A stretch of DNA of 64,000 nt from Bacteroidales bacterium (GCA_031276035.1 JAISNV010000035.1:1-64000), one strand, 5' to 3'; shown: positions 6,930-16,404, counted from the first letter of the stretch. Program-made: numbers and translations. The notes: generated from the letters alone by a model not told the origin.

Positions 6930-7847
6930 ATGGAATTTAGCTTAGCTCCGCTTCGAGGTATTACGGGAAAAGAATTCAGAACAGCGCTTACACATCATTA
7001 TTCCGGTATTGATACTTGTGTTTTACCTTTCTTTTCAATTACGGAAAATTCACTTTCTAAGTTTAAGGGTTTTGAACATGGATTTACTGATGATGAACTT
7101 TCGCATAAATGTAATTATTTGGTTATTCCACAGTTAATAGGCAATAACCCGCAAGCAATAAAGCGTATTTCGCAAATGTTCGTTGATTACGGTTATCCGA
7201 ATGTTAATCTTAACTTGGGCTGTCCGATGCCGCAGATTACAAAAAAGAAAAGAGGCAGCGGGTTATTGCTTTACCCAGATATTATTGAAGAAATTTTGAA
7301 TGAAGTTATTAAGATTAACGGATTGAAATTTTCATTGAAAGTACGACTGGGATTAAATTCATCCGAAGATATTTTTAAATTGGTTGATGTTTTTAATACT
7401 TATCCTGTTGATGAAATTTACATTCATCCGAGATTAGGAATCGATAGATATGAAGGAACAGTTAGGTTGGAAATTTTTGATGAGTTGGTAAAGATTATTA
7501 ATCACAAAATTATCTATAATGGAGATATTACGGATATTGAATCTTTTAACTTAGTCAGTGAGAGATATAAAACGATAAATTCCTTTATGATCGGTCGCGG
7601 ATTGGTTGCAAATCCGGCTTTGGTAGAAGAAATAAAATCAGGACGAATAATTGATAAAGAGATAAAAACCGAAAGGTTCAAGGAATTTTATAAAGAGTTG
7701 GTTGCTTTATTATTGAAAAGAACAAACGATCCTATTCCCCGATTGAAATCTTATTGGCAGTATTTTTGTCAGAATTTTGACAACCCCGAAGAAATTTATC
7801 AACAAATGACAAGAAGTAATTCTATTGAAGAAATGAAGATTAATTGA
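6930..7847 (+). CDS. dus: tRNA-dihydrouridine synthase
   Basis: Dus enzymes reduce uridines in the tRNA D-loop using FMN and NADPH. The 305-residue sequence begins with the FMN-barrel motif LAPLRGITGKEFR. It carries the catalytic-cysteine motif NLNLGCPMPQITKKKRGSGLL (about residues 93-112), the phosphate/FMN motif SLKVRLGL, the pair IYIHPR, YNGDI, and the late-barrel FMIGRGLVANPAL. The length matches the family. It follows the YwqK-like gene by 10 bases and converges with dnaX, leaving 12 bases between the stops. Which D-loop position it modifies cannot be read from the sequence. Confidence 0.92.
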   Translation: MEFSLAPLRGITGKEFRTALTHHYSGIDTCVLPFFSITENSLSKFKGFEHGFTDDELSHKCNYLVIPQLIGNNPQAIKRISQMFVDYGYPNVNLNLGCPMPQITKKKRGSGLLLYPDIIEEILNEVIKINGLKFSLKVRLGLNSSEDIFKLVDVFNTYPVDEIYIHPRLGIDRYEGTVRLEIFDELVKIINHKIIYNGDITDIESFNLVSERYKTINSFMIGRGLVANPALVEEIKSGRIIDKEIKTERFKEFYKELVALLLKRTNDPIPRLKSYWQYFCQNFDNPEEIYQQMTRSNSIEEMKIN

Positions 7848-7859
7848 TAATTCCAATTA

Positions 7860-9617
7860 TTAAAACTCAATCTCCAGATTTAACTTTTTCTGCATCAAAA
7901 TCAGATTCTTATTCTCTTCCGCCATTTTTGCAAATTTCTCTTTGTCGGTATATATCGGTATTTCCACTTCGAGTTCCGTGACGGCAGTTATCACATTTAA
8001 ATTGTCGTTTTCTAATTCGTCTCTGAAAAATTCGGCAATCTCAACATTATTGTTTATTACTTCTTGCTCATTAACCTTATTTGCAATATGCAGAACAATA
8101 ATATTATTGTCTTTTAATTCGAACTCTTTGCTGTGTAATGAATTGAATAGATGTATTTTCCTGTCTTTAATGTTTTCTAAATATTTGTCCAAAGTAATTT
8201 TTACTTCTTCAATACCGAAATCTTTGTTGCGATTGTTTCCAAATGATTTATTTGTACTTTCTTCTTTTGTTTCGTCTTTTTGCTTGTTGATACGCAAAAT
8301 AGAAGAACGCTGCTCAGGGTTTGGTGTTCCCGGTTCAGTATTTTTAATTTTGATTTCGGAGTTCTGAGTTTCGGAATCCGGTTTTTGAGTTTTGACCTCA
8401 ACGGTTGTGCTGCCGGTTTTGTTTGAAACATGCTCGGAGCTTACATTCGGATGAGATATCTGGTTGTTTTTTTGTTCCGCAACAGGATTAGATTTGTTTA
8501 TATCAGATTTTTTTTTTTCATCCGCATGAAGTGCAGAACAAATATTAAGTAATCCGATTTCAATTAATAATCTTTTGTTGTTACTCGTTCGATATTCTAT
8601 ATCGCATTTATTGATGATATTAAGAGCGGTTAATAAGAACGCTTCGGAACATTGTTTGGCTTGTTCGGCATAACGCTGTTTCACCGGTTCGCTTTCCTTG
8701 AGCAATTGTGCCGTCGCATTATCTTTACTTACCAGCAAACTTCTTAAATGTTCGCTGAAACCTATTATAAAATGTTGAACCTCAAATCCGTTATCAAATA
8801 TTCTATTTATAGTCAGCAAAATATTTTTCACATCATCATTTAAAATATAATCCACCATGTTAAAGAAATAATCATAATCAAGAATATTAAGATTCTCAAT
8901 AACATTTTTGTAAGTCAATAGAGGCCCGGAAAATGAAACCTGTTGGTCAAAAAGACTTAGCGCATCCCTCATTCCTCCGTCTGATTTTTGGGCTATAACA
9001 TGCAGGGCCTGATCTTCGGCTTGAATACCTTCAGATTCCGCAACATACTTTAAATGCTTTACTATATCGTCAACGGTTATTCTCTTGAAATCAAAAACCT
9101 GACAACGAGAAAGAATAGTGGGAATTATTTTGTTTTTCTCCGTTGTTGCCAAAATGAATTTTGCATAAGCAGGCGGTTCTTCTAAAGTCTTTAAAAAAGC
9201 ATTGAAAGCCGCTTGCGACAACATATGAACCTCATCGATTATATATATTTTGTATTTTCCTACCTGCGGGGCAATTCGTACGAGATCAACCAAATTACGT
9301 ATGTGGTCAACGGAATTGTTCGAGGCTGCATCTAATTCGTGAATGTTGAACGACGCATTATTATTGAAAGAAACGCAGGACTCGCATTCGTTACAGGCCT
9401 CATGATTTTCCGTAGGATTCATGCAATTGATTGTTTTAGCAAGAATTCTCGCACACGTAGTTTTACCCACTCCTCTCGGACCGCAAAATAAAAATGCTTG
9501 TGCGAGTTGTTGAGTCTTTAGTGCATTCTTTAAAGTTAATGTTATAGACTCCTGGCCTACAACACTATCAAAAGTTATTGGTCTGTATTTTCTTGCAGAA
9601 ACAACGTAATTATCCAT
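7860..9617 (-). CDS. dnaX: DNA polymerase III subunits gamma and tau
   Basis: DnaX is the ATPase of the clamp loader that places the beta clamp on DNA. The 585-residue protein has the Walker A motif GPRGVGKT at 46-53 and the zinc cysteines C65, C75, C78 and C81. It also has the Walker B motif IYIIDEVHMLS and the arginine-finger SRC motif in ILSRCQVFDFKRI. Residues 375-450 are a low-complexity, Ser/Asn/Lys/Glu-rich linker, followed by a C-terminal domain of tau type. No slippery heptamer with strong support was identified, so gamma production by frameshift is open. It has its own promoter box at 9635-9642, divergent from the deacetylase gene. Confidence 0.96.
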   Translation of the reverse strand: MDNYVVSARKYRPITFDSVVGQESITLTLKNALKTQQLAQAFLFCGPRGVGKTTCARILAKTINCMNPTENHEACNECESCVSFNNNASFNIHELDAASNNSVDHIRNLVDLVRIAPQVGKYKIYIIDEVHMLSQAAFNAFLKTLEEPPAYAKFILATTEKNKIIPTILSRCQVFDFKRITVDDIVKHLKYVAESEGIQAEDQALHVIAQKSDGGMRDALSLFDQQVSFSGPLLTYKNVIENLNILDYDYFFNMVDYILNDDVKNILLTINRIFDNGFEVQHFIIGFSEHLRSLLVSKDNATAQLLKESEPVKQRYAEQAKQCSEAFLLTALNIINKCDIEYRTSNNKRLLIEIGLLNICSALHADEKKKSDINKSNPVAEQKNNQISHPNVSSEHVSNKTGSTTVEVKTQKPDSETQNSEIKIKNTEPGTPNPEQRSSILRINKQKDETKEESTNKSFGNNRNKDFGIEEVKITLDKYLENIKDRKIHLFNSLHSKEFELKDNNIIVLHIANKVNEQEVINNNVEIAEFFRDELENDNLNVITAVTELEVEIPIYTDKEKFAKMAEENKNLILMQKKLNLEIEF

Positions 9618-9634
9618 AGAGTAAAATTTGGCTT

Positions 9635-9642
9635 CAAAGATA
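9635..9642 (-). promoter_or_regulatory. TAnnTTTG promoter box of dnaX
   Basis: The minus strand reads TATCTTTG, 17 bases before the dnaX ATG. It is divergent from the box at 9671-9678. Confidence 0.6.
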
Positions 9643-9670
9643 ATATATTTTTTACTAACGAAAAAATTTG

Positions 9671-9678
9671 TATGTTTG
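9671..9678 (+). promoter_or_regulatory. TAnnTTTG promoter box of the deacetylase gene
   Basis: The plus strand reads TATGTTTG, 19 bases before the GTG chosen as start at 9698. A longer frame from TTG 9668 would overlap the box. Confidence 0.5.
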
Positions 9679-9697
9679 CAAACTAAACTATTTTGTC

Positions 9698-11020
9698 GTG
9701 ATAGTATTTTACGTACCGAAAATAACTAATAGAATATTATATATCTTCAACTTCATTTTTTCTAAAGTAATTATTGTTGATTATGAGTTGTTTGATAATT
9801 ATGAAGTATTTACCGAATGCACATGTAAGAATAAAGTTGTTTTTGATAAACATCCGCGGGATAATCACCCGTTTCTGTATATAAAAGAAATATTACTTCA
9901 TAGGGATATTATTGAAATACAAATAATTTCTGATGTTTATGAGGAAGTGCCGGTTATTTTTTATCATGTAAATACAAAATCTTTTTTACCATTTGATCCG
10001 TTTGCAGCTTCATTTTATATGCTTACCAGATACGAAGAATATCTTTTGCATACTCGTGATGAACATCAAAGGTATAATTATACTAATTCGATTGCTTACG
10101 AAAATAATTTTTTGCATCTGCCGATAGTTCATATGTGGGCGGAATTACTCGAAAAGAAATTATCGGAATTATTCCCCGAGCTTGAATTTAAACATCCTAA
10201 ATTTAAGTTTCTGCCTACTATTGATGTGGATCAGGCTTATGAACATATTAATAAAGGTCTTGTGAGAACATTAGGCGGAGTTTTGAAAGCCGTTTTCACC
10301 GGCGATTTTCTTTTGGCAAGAGAAAAGCTTCCGGTAATATGGCGATTGAAAAAGGATCCTTATGATAATCTTGATTACATTTTAAGTCTGAAAAATGAAA
10401 TGGATTTGAATATGATATTCTTTTTCTTATTGTCATCGAAAGGAAAATATGATAAAAGTAATTACGAATACAATAGGAGTTTCAGAAATTTAATTCGTCA
10501 TGTTCATGATTATGCGGATGTTGGAATTCACCCTTCATATTACTCGGCTTATGAGCATACTGAACTTATAGAAAAGGAGAAGACTATTCTGGAAACGATT
10601 CTTAAAACCAACATAACAAGAAGCAGGCAGCATTTTCTACGTTTCGAAATCCCCGTAACTTATCAAAGTCTTTCCGATTATGAAATAAAAGAAGATTATT
10701 CAATGGGTTATGCTTCTATAACGGGTTTTAGAGCCGGTGTTTGTGTCCCGTTTAATTTCTTTGACCTTGAAGATGATGAATCGACAGAATTAAAAATCTT
10801 CCCGTTATCCGTTATGGATGCTACACTTATTAAGTATATGGAACTCGATTATTCGAACGCCTTAGATGAGATTAAGCGAATTGCGGATATAGTGAAAGAA
10901 CATAACGGTATTTTTATTTCTCTTTGGCACAATAGCTCATTGGCCGGTAAAGGTATCTGGAAAAATAAAAATAATCTTTTTAAAGAAATGTTGGAATACG
11001 TAAAATCAATTGAAAAATAA
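9698..11020 (+). CDS. Polysaccharide deacetylase-like protein (DUF7033 type)
   Basis: This 440-residue protein starts FYVPKITNRILYIFNFIF and has the N-terminal domain found in Bacteroidota polysaccharide deacetylases, including FYMLTRYEEYL and LPIVHMWAELLE. A carbohydrate-esterase-4-like core follows, with the metal-binding aspartates of PTIDVDQAY (about residue 180), a DVGIHPSYYS motif (metal His) and a late ISLWHNSSL histidine. The N-deacetylation substrate would be an envelope or capsule sugar. It has no signal peptide, so it probably acts in the cytoplasm. The GTG start at 9698 matches the family N-terminus and the promoter position. The following GNAT-like gene starts 3 bases after its stop, so the two form an operon. 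Confidence 0.8.
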   Translation: MIVFYVPKITNRILYIFNFIFSKVIIVDYELFDNYEVFTECTCKNKVVFDKHPRDNHPFLYIKEILLHRDIIEIQIISDVYEEVPVIFYHVNTKSFLPFDPFAASFYMLTRYEEYLLHTRDEHQRYNYTNSIAYENNFLHLPIVHMWAELLEKKLSELFPELEFKHPKFKFLPTIDVDQAYEHINKGLVRTLGGVLKAVFTGDFLLAREKLPVIWRLKKDPYDNLDYILSLKNEMDLNMIFFFLLSSKGKYDKSNYEYNRSFRNLIRHVHDYADVGIHPSYYSAYEHTELIEKEKTILETILKTNITRSRQHFLRFEIPVTYQSLSDYEIKEDYSMGYASITGFRAGVCVPFNFFDLEDDESTELKIFPLSVMDATLIKYMELDYSNALDEIKRIADIVKEHNGIFISLWHNSSLAGKGIWKNKNNLFKEMLEYVKSIEK

Positions 11021-11023
11021 TTT

Positions 11024-11914
11024 ATGAGGAAAGATTTTGTTGTAAAGCGATTTAAACGCAATGAGATAGATGATGAAAGATGGAATAAACTCATTGACGA
11101 AGCTTTACTTTCTAAGTCTTACTTATATTCTTGGTATCTTGATGTTGTTTCTCCTAATTGGCAGGCTCTGATCCTTAATGATTACGAAGCTGTGTTTGTT
11201 CTTCCTCTAAAAAAGAAGTTTGGAATCAAATATCTGATTCAACCGAATTTTGTTCAGCAATTAGGTTGTATTTCCGGAAATGTTAATGAAGAATTTCTTA
11301 AGTATTGTATTAAATATTTGAAAAGACATTTTCTTTATTATAAAATTAATTTAAACGAGATAGATACGGAACTTTTGTCGATTCAAAAAAAATCTCGAAT
11401 ATTTATTAATGTTTCGAAGAAGATTTCTGGTAACGAAACCGATTCCGAGAGTTATAATAATAACACTAAAAGAAATATTGCAAAGTTTTATTCTGCCGGA
11501 TTGGGAATTGCCGAGATAGAAGATTATAATCCTGTTATTAATCTGTTTAAGAAAGATAAGGGAAGCATTCTGTCTTTGAACGATAGCTTTTATTCTTTAT
11601 TGATAGAGCTTCTCGATGAGGTAAAAAAGTATAATAAATTAGTTGTTTGCACCGCTTTTAATGATGATGAAATTATTGCCGGTACGGTTTTTATAAATAC
11701 TCCTAAAATGTCGACTTTTATTTTTTCCGGAAATAGTGATTATGGAAAAAATTACGGTGCGATGCACGCATTAATAGATTATTTTATTCAAAAATATTTA
11801 TCTGAAGGACAAACTTTAGATTTTGAAGGCTCAATAAACGAAGGACTTGCGCAGTTTTATATGGGTTTTGGCGGTGAAAAACGGGAGTATATGCAGATAT
11901 TTCGAAGAATATAA
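11024..11914 (+). CDS. GNAT-superfamily (FemAB/BioF2-like) acyltransferase
   Basis: The 296-residue protein has the double-GNAT feel of FemAB-like or 'acetyltransf_6' proteins. It begins WNKLIDEALLSKSYLYSWYLDVVSPNWQALI, has a basic TKRNIAKFYSAGLGI segment, and ends with a GNAT core LIAGTVFIN-like strand (IIAGTVFINTP). The late motifs NYGAMHALIDYFIQKY and LDFEGSINEGLAQFYMGFG are characteristic. Relatives transfer acyl or aminoacyl groups to peptidoglycan or capsule sugars. Directly following a deacetylase suggests N-deacetylation followed by N-acylation of an amino sugar, which is inference. No signal peptide was seen. Confidence 0.72.
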   Translation: MRKDFVVKRFKRNEIDDERWNKLIDEALLSKSYLYSWYLDVVSPNWQALILNDYEAVFVLPLKKKFGIKYLIQPNFVQQLGCISGNVNEEFLKYCIKYLKRHFLYYKINLNEIDTELLSIQKKSRIFINVSKKISGNETDSESYNNNTKRNIAKFYSAGLGIAEIEDYNPVINLFKKDKGSILSLNDSFYSLLIELLDEVKKYNKLVVCTAFNDDEIIAGTVFINTPKMSTFIFSGNSDYGKNYGAMHALIDYFIQKYLSEGQTLDFEGSINEGLAQFYMGFGGEKREYMQIFRRI

Positions 11915-12019
11915 AATAACAGCGATTTACTTATCTAATTCTCAAATATATCATACATTCCATATTTCATCACTCATATCTCATGACTCCTGAAAAATAT
12001 TCAATTCTCAATTATTTAC

Positions 12020-12027
12020 TATCTTTG
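12020..12027 (+). promoter_or_regulatory. TAnnTTTG promoter box of meaB
   Basis: The plus strand reads TATCTTTG, 22 bases before the meaB ATG. Confidence 0.55.
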
Positions 12028-12049
12028 TACATCGTTAATTTAATTTGTA

Positions 12050-13105
12050 ATGCTGATAGTTCAAGATGGTATTCCGCAACCCGATTCGGTTAATCCTGAC
12101 GCGGTTAAGAATTTGAAACTGAAAAAAAAGAAACAATATACCTGTGATGAGTATGTTGAAGGAATTCTTTCCGGTGATAGAGTAATGCTCGGACAGGCTA
12201 TCACTTTGGTTGAAAGTTTGTTGCCGGAACATAATGAACTTGCTCAACAGATTATTGAAAAATGTTTGCCTTATGCAGGAAAGAGTATTCGAATTGGTAT
12301 TACCGGTGTTCCCGGTGCCGGAAAAAGTACTTTTATTGAAGCATTGGGTACTAATCTTACTGCTGCCGGACATAGAGTTGCGGTTTTAGCTATCGATCCC
12401 AGTAGTGTACGAACAAAAGGTAGTATTTTAGGCGATAAGACACGGATGGAGCAACTTGCTACGGATGAAAACGCATTTATTCGTCCGTCTCCCTCGGCTG
12501 GAACTCTCGGCGGAGTAGCGCGCAAAACACACGAGATAATATTTCTTTGTGAAGCAGCCGGTTTCGATATTGTTTTAATAGAAACAGTAGGAGTGGGGCA
12601 ATCGGAAATAGCCGTACATTCTATGGTCGATTTTTTTCTTCTGATTCTCATTGCCGGTGCCGGTGATGAACTGCAAGGTATAAAACGAGGCATTATGGAA
12701 ATGGCAGATGCAATTGTCATCAATAAAGCTGATGGTGATAATATTGAAAAATCAAAACTTGCTGCTCAATCATACGCTAATGCGCTGCGTCTTTTTCCTA
12801 TTTCGGAATCCGGTTGGAAACCTCAGGTGCATACTTGCTCGTCAATTGATAAATCAGGCGTTGAAGATATCTGGAATATGATTGAGGAATATAAATCGGA
12901 ACAGATTAAATCCGGATATTTCTTTAAGAAGCGTAACAAACAGTCATTAGATGTGATGTTTTATTCCGTAGAAGAACAATTAAAATTGAATTTTTATAAT
13001 GAACCCGGAATTAAAGAACTTTTACCTGAAATTGAAGAGTTAGTGGTGAGCGGAAAAATGAGTTCGTATATTGCCGCGAAGAAGCTGATTGAAGAAAATG
13101 GTTAG
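12050..13105 (+). CDS. meaB: Methylmalonyl-CoA mutase-associated GTPase MeaB
   Basis: MeaB (ArgK family G3E GTPase) loads and protects the adenosylcobalamin cofactor of methylmalonyl-CoA mutase, an enzyme of the succinate-propionate route. The 351-residue sequence has the P-loop GVPGAGKST at 86-94, the switch region VLAIDPSSVRTKGSILGDKTRM, RPSPSAGTLGGVARKTHE, the Walker B-like IVLIETVGVGQSE, and the GTP-specificity motif VINKADGDN. The C-terminal dimerisation arm is present. The mutase genes (mutA/mutB) are not in the window. Its presence implies B12-dependent propionate metabolism in the cell. Confidence 0.94.
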   Translation: MLIVQDGIPQPDSVNPDAVKNLKLKKKKQYTCDEYVEGILSGDRVMLGQAITLVESLLPEHNELAQQIIEKCLPYAGKSIRIGITGVPGAGKSTFIEALGTNLTAAGHRVAVLAIDPSSVRTKGSILGDKTRMEQLATDENAFIRPSPSAGTLGGVARKTHEIIFLCEAAGFDIVLIETVGVGQSEIAVHSMVDFFLLILIAGAGDELQGIKRGIMEMADAIVINKADGDNIEKSKLAAQSYANALRLFPISESGWKPQVHTCSSIDKSGVEDIWNMIEEYKSEQIKSGYFFKKRNKQSLDVMFYSVEEQLKLNFYNEPGIKELLPEIEELVVSGKMSSYIAAKKLIEENG

Positions 13106-13343
13106 GAGGGAAGGAAAAATAATTTTGCGAATAAAATGAAGAGAGAACTTGTATTGTTTCGAACGAAGCAAAAAATTACATAATTCAATGAATTTCTCTA
13201 CTTACAATATCTTTTCCTCAGTTTTGGGATGACATTTTGAAAATCGGAACTCAACTTATATTTTAAAAACTATGATGACTTGTTGTCAATCTTAAGTTCT
13301 GTTTTAATTTTTGAAATTTCATTATTAATTATTAATTATTCCG

Positions 13344-13351
13344 TACCTTTG
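13344..13351 (+). promoter_or_regulatory. TAnnTTTG promoter box of glnA
   Basis: The plus strand reads TACCTTTG, 29 bases before the glnA ATG. The 240 bases before it hold no gene that I can see. Confidence 0.55.
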
Positions 13352-13380
13352 TTGACATTTTAAATTTTAAATATTAAGAC

Positions 13381-14886
13381 ATGAGAGAAAACATTTTATT
13401 AAACCCTAATCCTTTGGTTAGTTATTTGAATAAACCTAAGTCGGATTTTACAAAAGCCGATTTAATGGATTTTATTGCAGCACATGATATTCAAATGGTG
13501 AATTTTAGATATGTTGCAGCCGACGGCAGATTAAAAGTGTTGAATTTTGTTGTAAATAATAAAAAATACCTTGACAGCTATTTGTCATCAGGTGAAAGAG
13601 TTGACGGTTCAAGTCTTTTCAGACATATCGAAGCAGGTTCCAGCGATTTGTATGTTGTACCTCGTTTTAGAACAGCTTTTGTTAATCCGTTCGCTTCTAT
13701 TCCGACTCTTGAAATTTTATGTTCATATTATAATAAAGACGGCGATCCGCTTACAGGTTCTCCGGAAAATTTAGTTCTCTCAGCCCATAACGTTCTTAAG
13801 GAACGTACCGGTTATACTTTCGAAGTTATGGGAGAACTCGAATATTACGTCATCAGTAATGAAGAAGAAACTTTCAAAGCTGTGGATCAAAGAGGTTACC
13901 ACGAAGCTGATCCTTTCAGTAAGTTCGGTGAATTCAGAATGCAGGCAATGCATTACATAGCTCAATGTGGAGGAGATATTAAGTACGGTCACTCCGAAGT
14001 AGGTAATTTCAGTTTAAACGGAATGCTTTACGAGCAAAATGAAATTGAATTCCTTCCGACTAATGTGGAAGAGGCAGCGGATCAGCTTGTTGTTGCTAAA
14101 TGGGTTCTCAGAAACCTCGCATGGCAATATAATTACGATCTAACATTTGCGCCTAAGATTACTACAGGCAAAGCCGGTAGCGGATTACATATTCATACCA
14201 GATTATTGAAAGACGGTAAAAATGTTATGCTCAATAAGGAAAATAAATTGAGTGATGTTGCCAAAAGAGCCATTGCCGGTTATCTTACTTTGGCACCATC
14301 GCTTACGGCTTTCGGTAATACAAATCCGACTTCTTATTTCCGCTTGGTTCCCCATCAGGAAGCTCCTACCAAAATCTGCTGGGGCGATAGAAACCGTTCT
14401 GTTCTTGTTCGTGTTCCGCTCGGTTGGGTTTCAAATAAATCAATGATCAATGATGCAAATCCTTTGGAAGAAGATATGAATCTGAATTTTTCTGATAAAC
14501 AAACAGTTGAATTCAGATGCCCAGACGGTTCCGCCGATATATATAGCTTAATTGCGGGATTAACTGTTGGGGCTCGTTTAGGTCTTGAAATGCCGAACGC
14601 TCTTGAAATTGCCGAGAAAACTTATGTTGATGTTAATATTTTCAGTGATGAGTTTAAAGACAGAATAGATTCGCTTAATAGTCTTCCTGTTTGTTGCGTT
14701 GATTCTGCCGCCAGATTGGAAGCTCAAGCTGCCGAATATACAAAATACGGCGTTTTTCCTCAAGGTACTATTGACGGTATTGTTAAGCAACTAAAATCTT
14801 TTAATGATAGTAATTTGTTCAATGAAGTTAAGAACAACGAAGCTAAGTTATTAGAGTTGGTTAAGAAGTATTTTTATTGCGGATAA
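13381..14886 (+). CDS. glnA: Glutamine synthetase (GlnA family)
   Basis: Glutamine synthetase makes glutamine from glutamate, ammonia and ATP. The 501-residue protein has the beta-grasp N-domain (MVNFRYVAADGRLKVLNF) and the catalytic acidic motif EVMGELEYYV. Its other family motifs are the ammonia/glutamate-site GSGLHIHTRLL, the ATP-site block from NTNPTSYFRLVP to WGDRNRSVLVRVPL, and VEFRCPDGSADIY. It is slightly longer than the classical 470-residue enterobacterial enzyme. I did not find a clear NLYDLPP adenylylation loop, so control by adenylylation is unlikely. It is monocistronic, with a promoter box 29 bases upstream and an intrinsic terminator at 14927-14961. A role in ammonia assimilation fits. 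Confidence 0.92.
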   Translation: MRENILLNPNPLVSYLNKPKSDFTKADLMDFIAAHDIQMVNFRYVAADGRLKVLNFVVNNKKYLDSYLSSGERVDGSSLFRHIEAGSSDLYVVPRFRTAFVNPFASIPTLEILCSYYNKDGDPLTGSPENLVLSAHNVLKERTGYTFEVMGELEYYVISNEEETFKAVDQRGYHEADPFSKFGEFRMQAMHYIAQCGGDIKYGHSEVGNFSLNGMLYEQNEIEFLPTNVEEAADQLVVAKWVLRNLAWQYNYDLTFAPKITTGKAGSGLHIHTRLLKDGKNVMLNKENKLSDVAKRAIAGYLTLAPSLTAFGNTNPTSYFRLVPHQEAPTKICWGDRNRSVLVRVPLGWVSNKSMINDANPLEEDMNLNFSDKQTVEFRCPDGSADIYSLIAGLTVGARLGLEMPNALEIAEKTYVDVNIFSDEFKDRIDSLNSLPVCCVDSAARLEAQAAEYTKYGVFPQGTIDGIVKQLKSFNDSNLFNEVKNNEAKLLELVKKYFYCG

Positions 14887-14926
14887 AAATGATTTAGAAA
14901 ATTAGAAATGAACTAATGATTAAATA

Positions 14927-14961
14927 AACCTTCGAGGTTTTTATTACCTCGAAGGTTGTTT
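14927..14961 (+). terminator. Intrinsic terminator of glnA
   Basis: AACCTTCGAGGT (14927-14938) pairs perfectly with ACCTCGAAGGTT (14946-14957) across a 7-base loop, 41 bases after the glnA stop. The trailing T-run is short. Confidence 0.75.
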
Positions 14962-15027
14962 GTGAGATTAGTTAATATCACTTCTGTTAATTTTCGGATT
15001 TTCTGCTTTTCTAAATTATTACTTTGT

Positions 15028-15035
15028 TAATTTTG
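15028..15035 (+). promoter_or_regulatory. TAnnTTTG promoter box of the M64 peptidase gene
   Basis: The plus strand reads TAATTTTG, 58 bases before the ATG. Confidence 0.4.
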
Positions 15036-15093
15036 AAAGTCACTGTCGGCTTTTTAGAATATTTATTGATTTTATCAGAAAAATAAATAATAT

Positions 15094-16368
15094 ATGAGGA
15101 AAAAATTTTATCTAATTTTATTATTATTTTTGACGGCATTTTCTGTAAATGCTCAAAAGTTTGATGATTTTTTTGTTGACAAATCATTGAGGATGGATGT
15201 TTTTCATTGTGGAAATTATGAAAAAGCCGAATATGTATTCCATAAATTTATTGTTGAAAAATATTGGGGCGGCCCTAAAGTAAATCTTATTGATCAGTTT
15301 AATTACGGGACTAATATGATTAAGGTTTTCGATGCGCAAAGCAATGAATTAATTTATTCTCGCGGCTTCTGTACCTTGTTTCAGGAATGGCAAACAACAG
15401 ATGAAGCGAAAGAAATAAATCGCTGTTATGAAGAATCTGTTTCAATGCCGCTTCCAAAATCCGAAGCAATTATAGAAATTTATGAACGAAATATAAAGGG
15501 AGAATTTGAAAAAGTTTTCTCAGCACATTTTATTCCTGATGATATTTTCGTTACGACGGAACAGAAATATACTTTCCAGGTTTATGATGCAATGATAAAC
15601 GGAAATCCTTCCGATAAGGTAGATATTGTTATTCTTCCTGAAGGTTATACAGCGGGAGAGATGCAAAAATTTAAATCGGATTGTGATGCTTTTGTTGAGG
15701 TTTTAAAAACTTTTGAACCCTTTAAATCTCACATTAATGATTTTAATGTTCGCGGTGTTCTCGCTCCGTCGAAGGATAGCGGGGTAGATGTACCGAGAAA
15801 TAATGATTGGAAAAATACAATTCTTGATTGTCATTTTGATACTTTCAGGAGTGATAGATATTGCACGACTCCAAGTTATTTTGCAGTGAAAGATGTTGCT
15901 GCAAATGCTCCATACGATCAGATTTATATTTTGGTAAACAGTACTATTTACGGCGGTGGCGGAATTTATAATTATTATTCCGTAAGTACTTCCGGAAATA
16001 TGGCATCGGCAAAAGTAATTATCCATGAATTCGGTCATGCTTTTGCAGGCCTTGCCGATGAATATTTTGACAGTCAAGTTTCGTACAGTGATTACTATCC
16101 TTTCGATGTTGAACCATGGGAATATAATATTACAACCCTTGTTGATTTCGATTCGAAATGGAAACATCAATTAGATAAAAATATTCCGATACCAACTCCT
16201 GTTGATAAAAAATATACGGATAAACTTGGGGTATTCGAAGGCGCTGGTTATTCTGCAAAAGGTATTTACAGACCTTCATACGATTGTTTGATGCACACTT
16301 TCAGAGGCAATGTATTTTGCGGAGCCTGTGAGCAAGCCATTATTAAGATGATAGAGAGTTATAAATAG
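15094..16368 (+). CDS. Secreted M64-family (IgA protease-like) metallopeptidase
   Basis: This 424-residue protein has a signal peptide (MRKKFYLILLLFLTAFSVNA). An N-terminal beta domain of the M64 family spans about residues 25-165, and a zinc-peptidase domain follows. The catalytic motif HEFGHAFAGLADEYF lies near residue 310 (HExxH plus the downstream Asp of the GLADEY segment), and IDIVILPEGYTAGEM-like sequence (VDIVILPEGYT) opens the domain. The C-terminus CLMHTF...FCGACEQAI has cysteines likely to form a disulfide. Named for a Clostridium ramosum IgA protease, M64 enzymes in Bacteroidota have mostly unknown targets, and cleavage of IgA or mucin is only a possibility. It is probably periplasmic or surface-exposed. 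The gene stands alone. Confidence 0.88.
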   Translation: MRKKFYLILLLFLTAFSVNAQKFDDFFVDKSLRMDVFHCGNYEKAEYVFHKFIVEKYWGGPKVNLIDQFNYGTNMIKVFDAQSNELIYSRGFCTLFQEWQTTDEAKEINRCYEESVSMPLPKSEAIIEIYERNIKGEFEKVFSAHFIPDDIFVTTEQKYTFQVYDAMINGNPSDKVDIVILPEGYTAGEMQKFKSDCDAFVEVLKTFEPFKSHINDFNVRGVLAPSKDSGVDVPRNNDWKNTILDCHFDTFRSDRYCTTPSYFAVKDVAANAPYDQIYILVNSTIYGGGGIYNYYSVSTSGNMASAKVIIHEFGHAFAGLADEYFDSQVSYSDYYPFDVEPWEYNITTLVDFDSKWKHQLDKNIPIPTPVDKKYTDKLGVFEGAGYSAKGIYRPSYDCLMHTFRGNVFCGACEQAIIKMIESYK

Positions 16369-16404
16369 AAATTAACAGATTATCTTGTTTCCGCTATTTA
16401 TGGC

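Noticed and set aside
7848-7859. Terminator between dus and dnaX
   Set aside because: Only 12 bases separate the stops, and no hairpin was found there.
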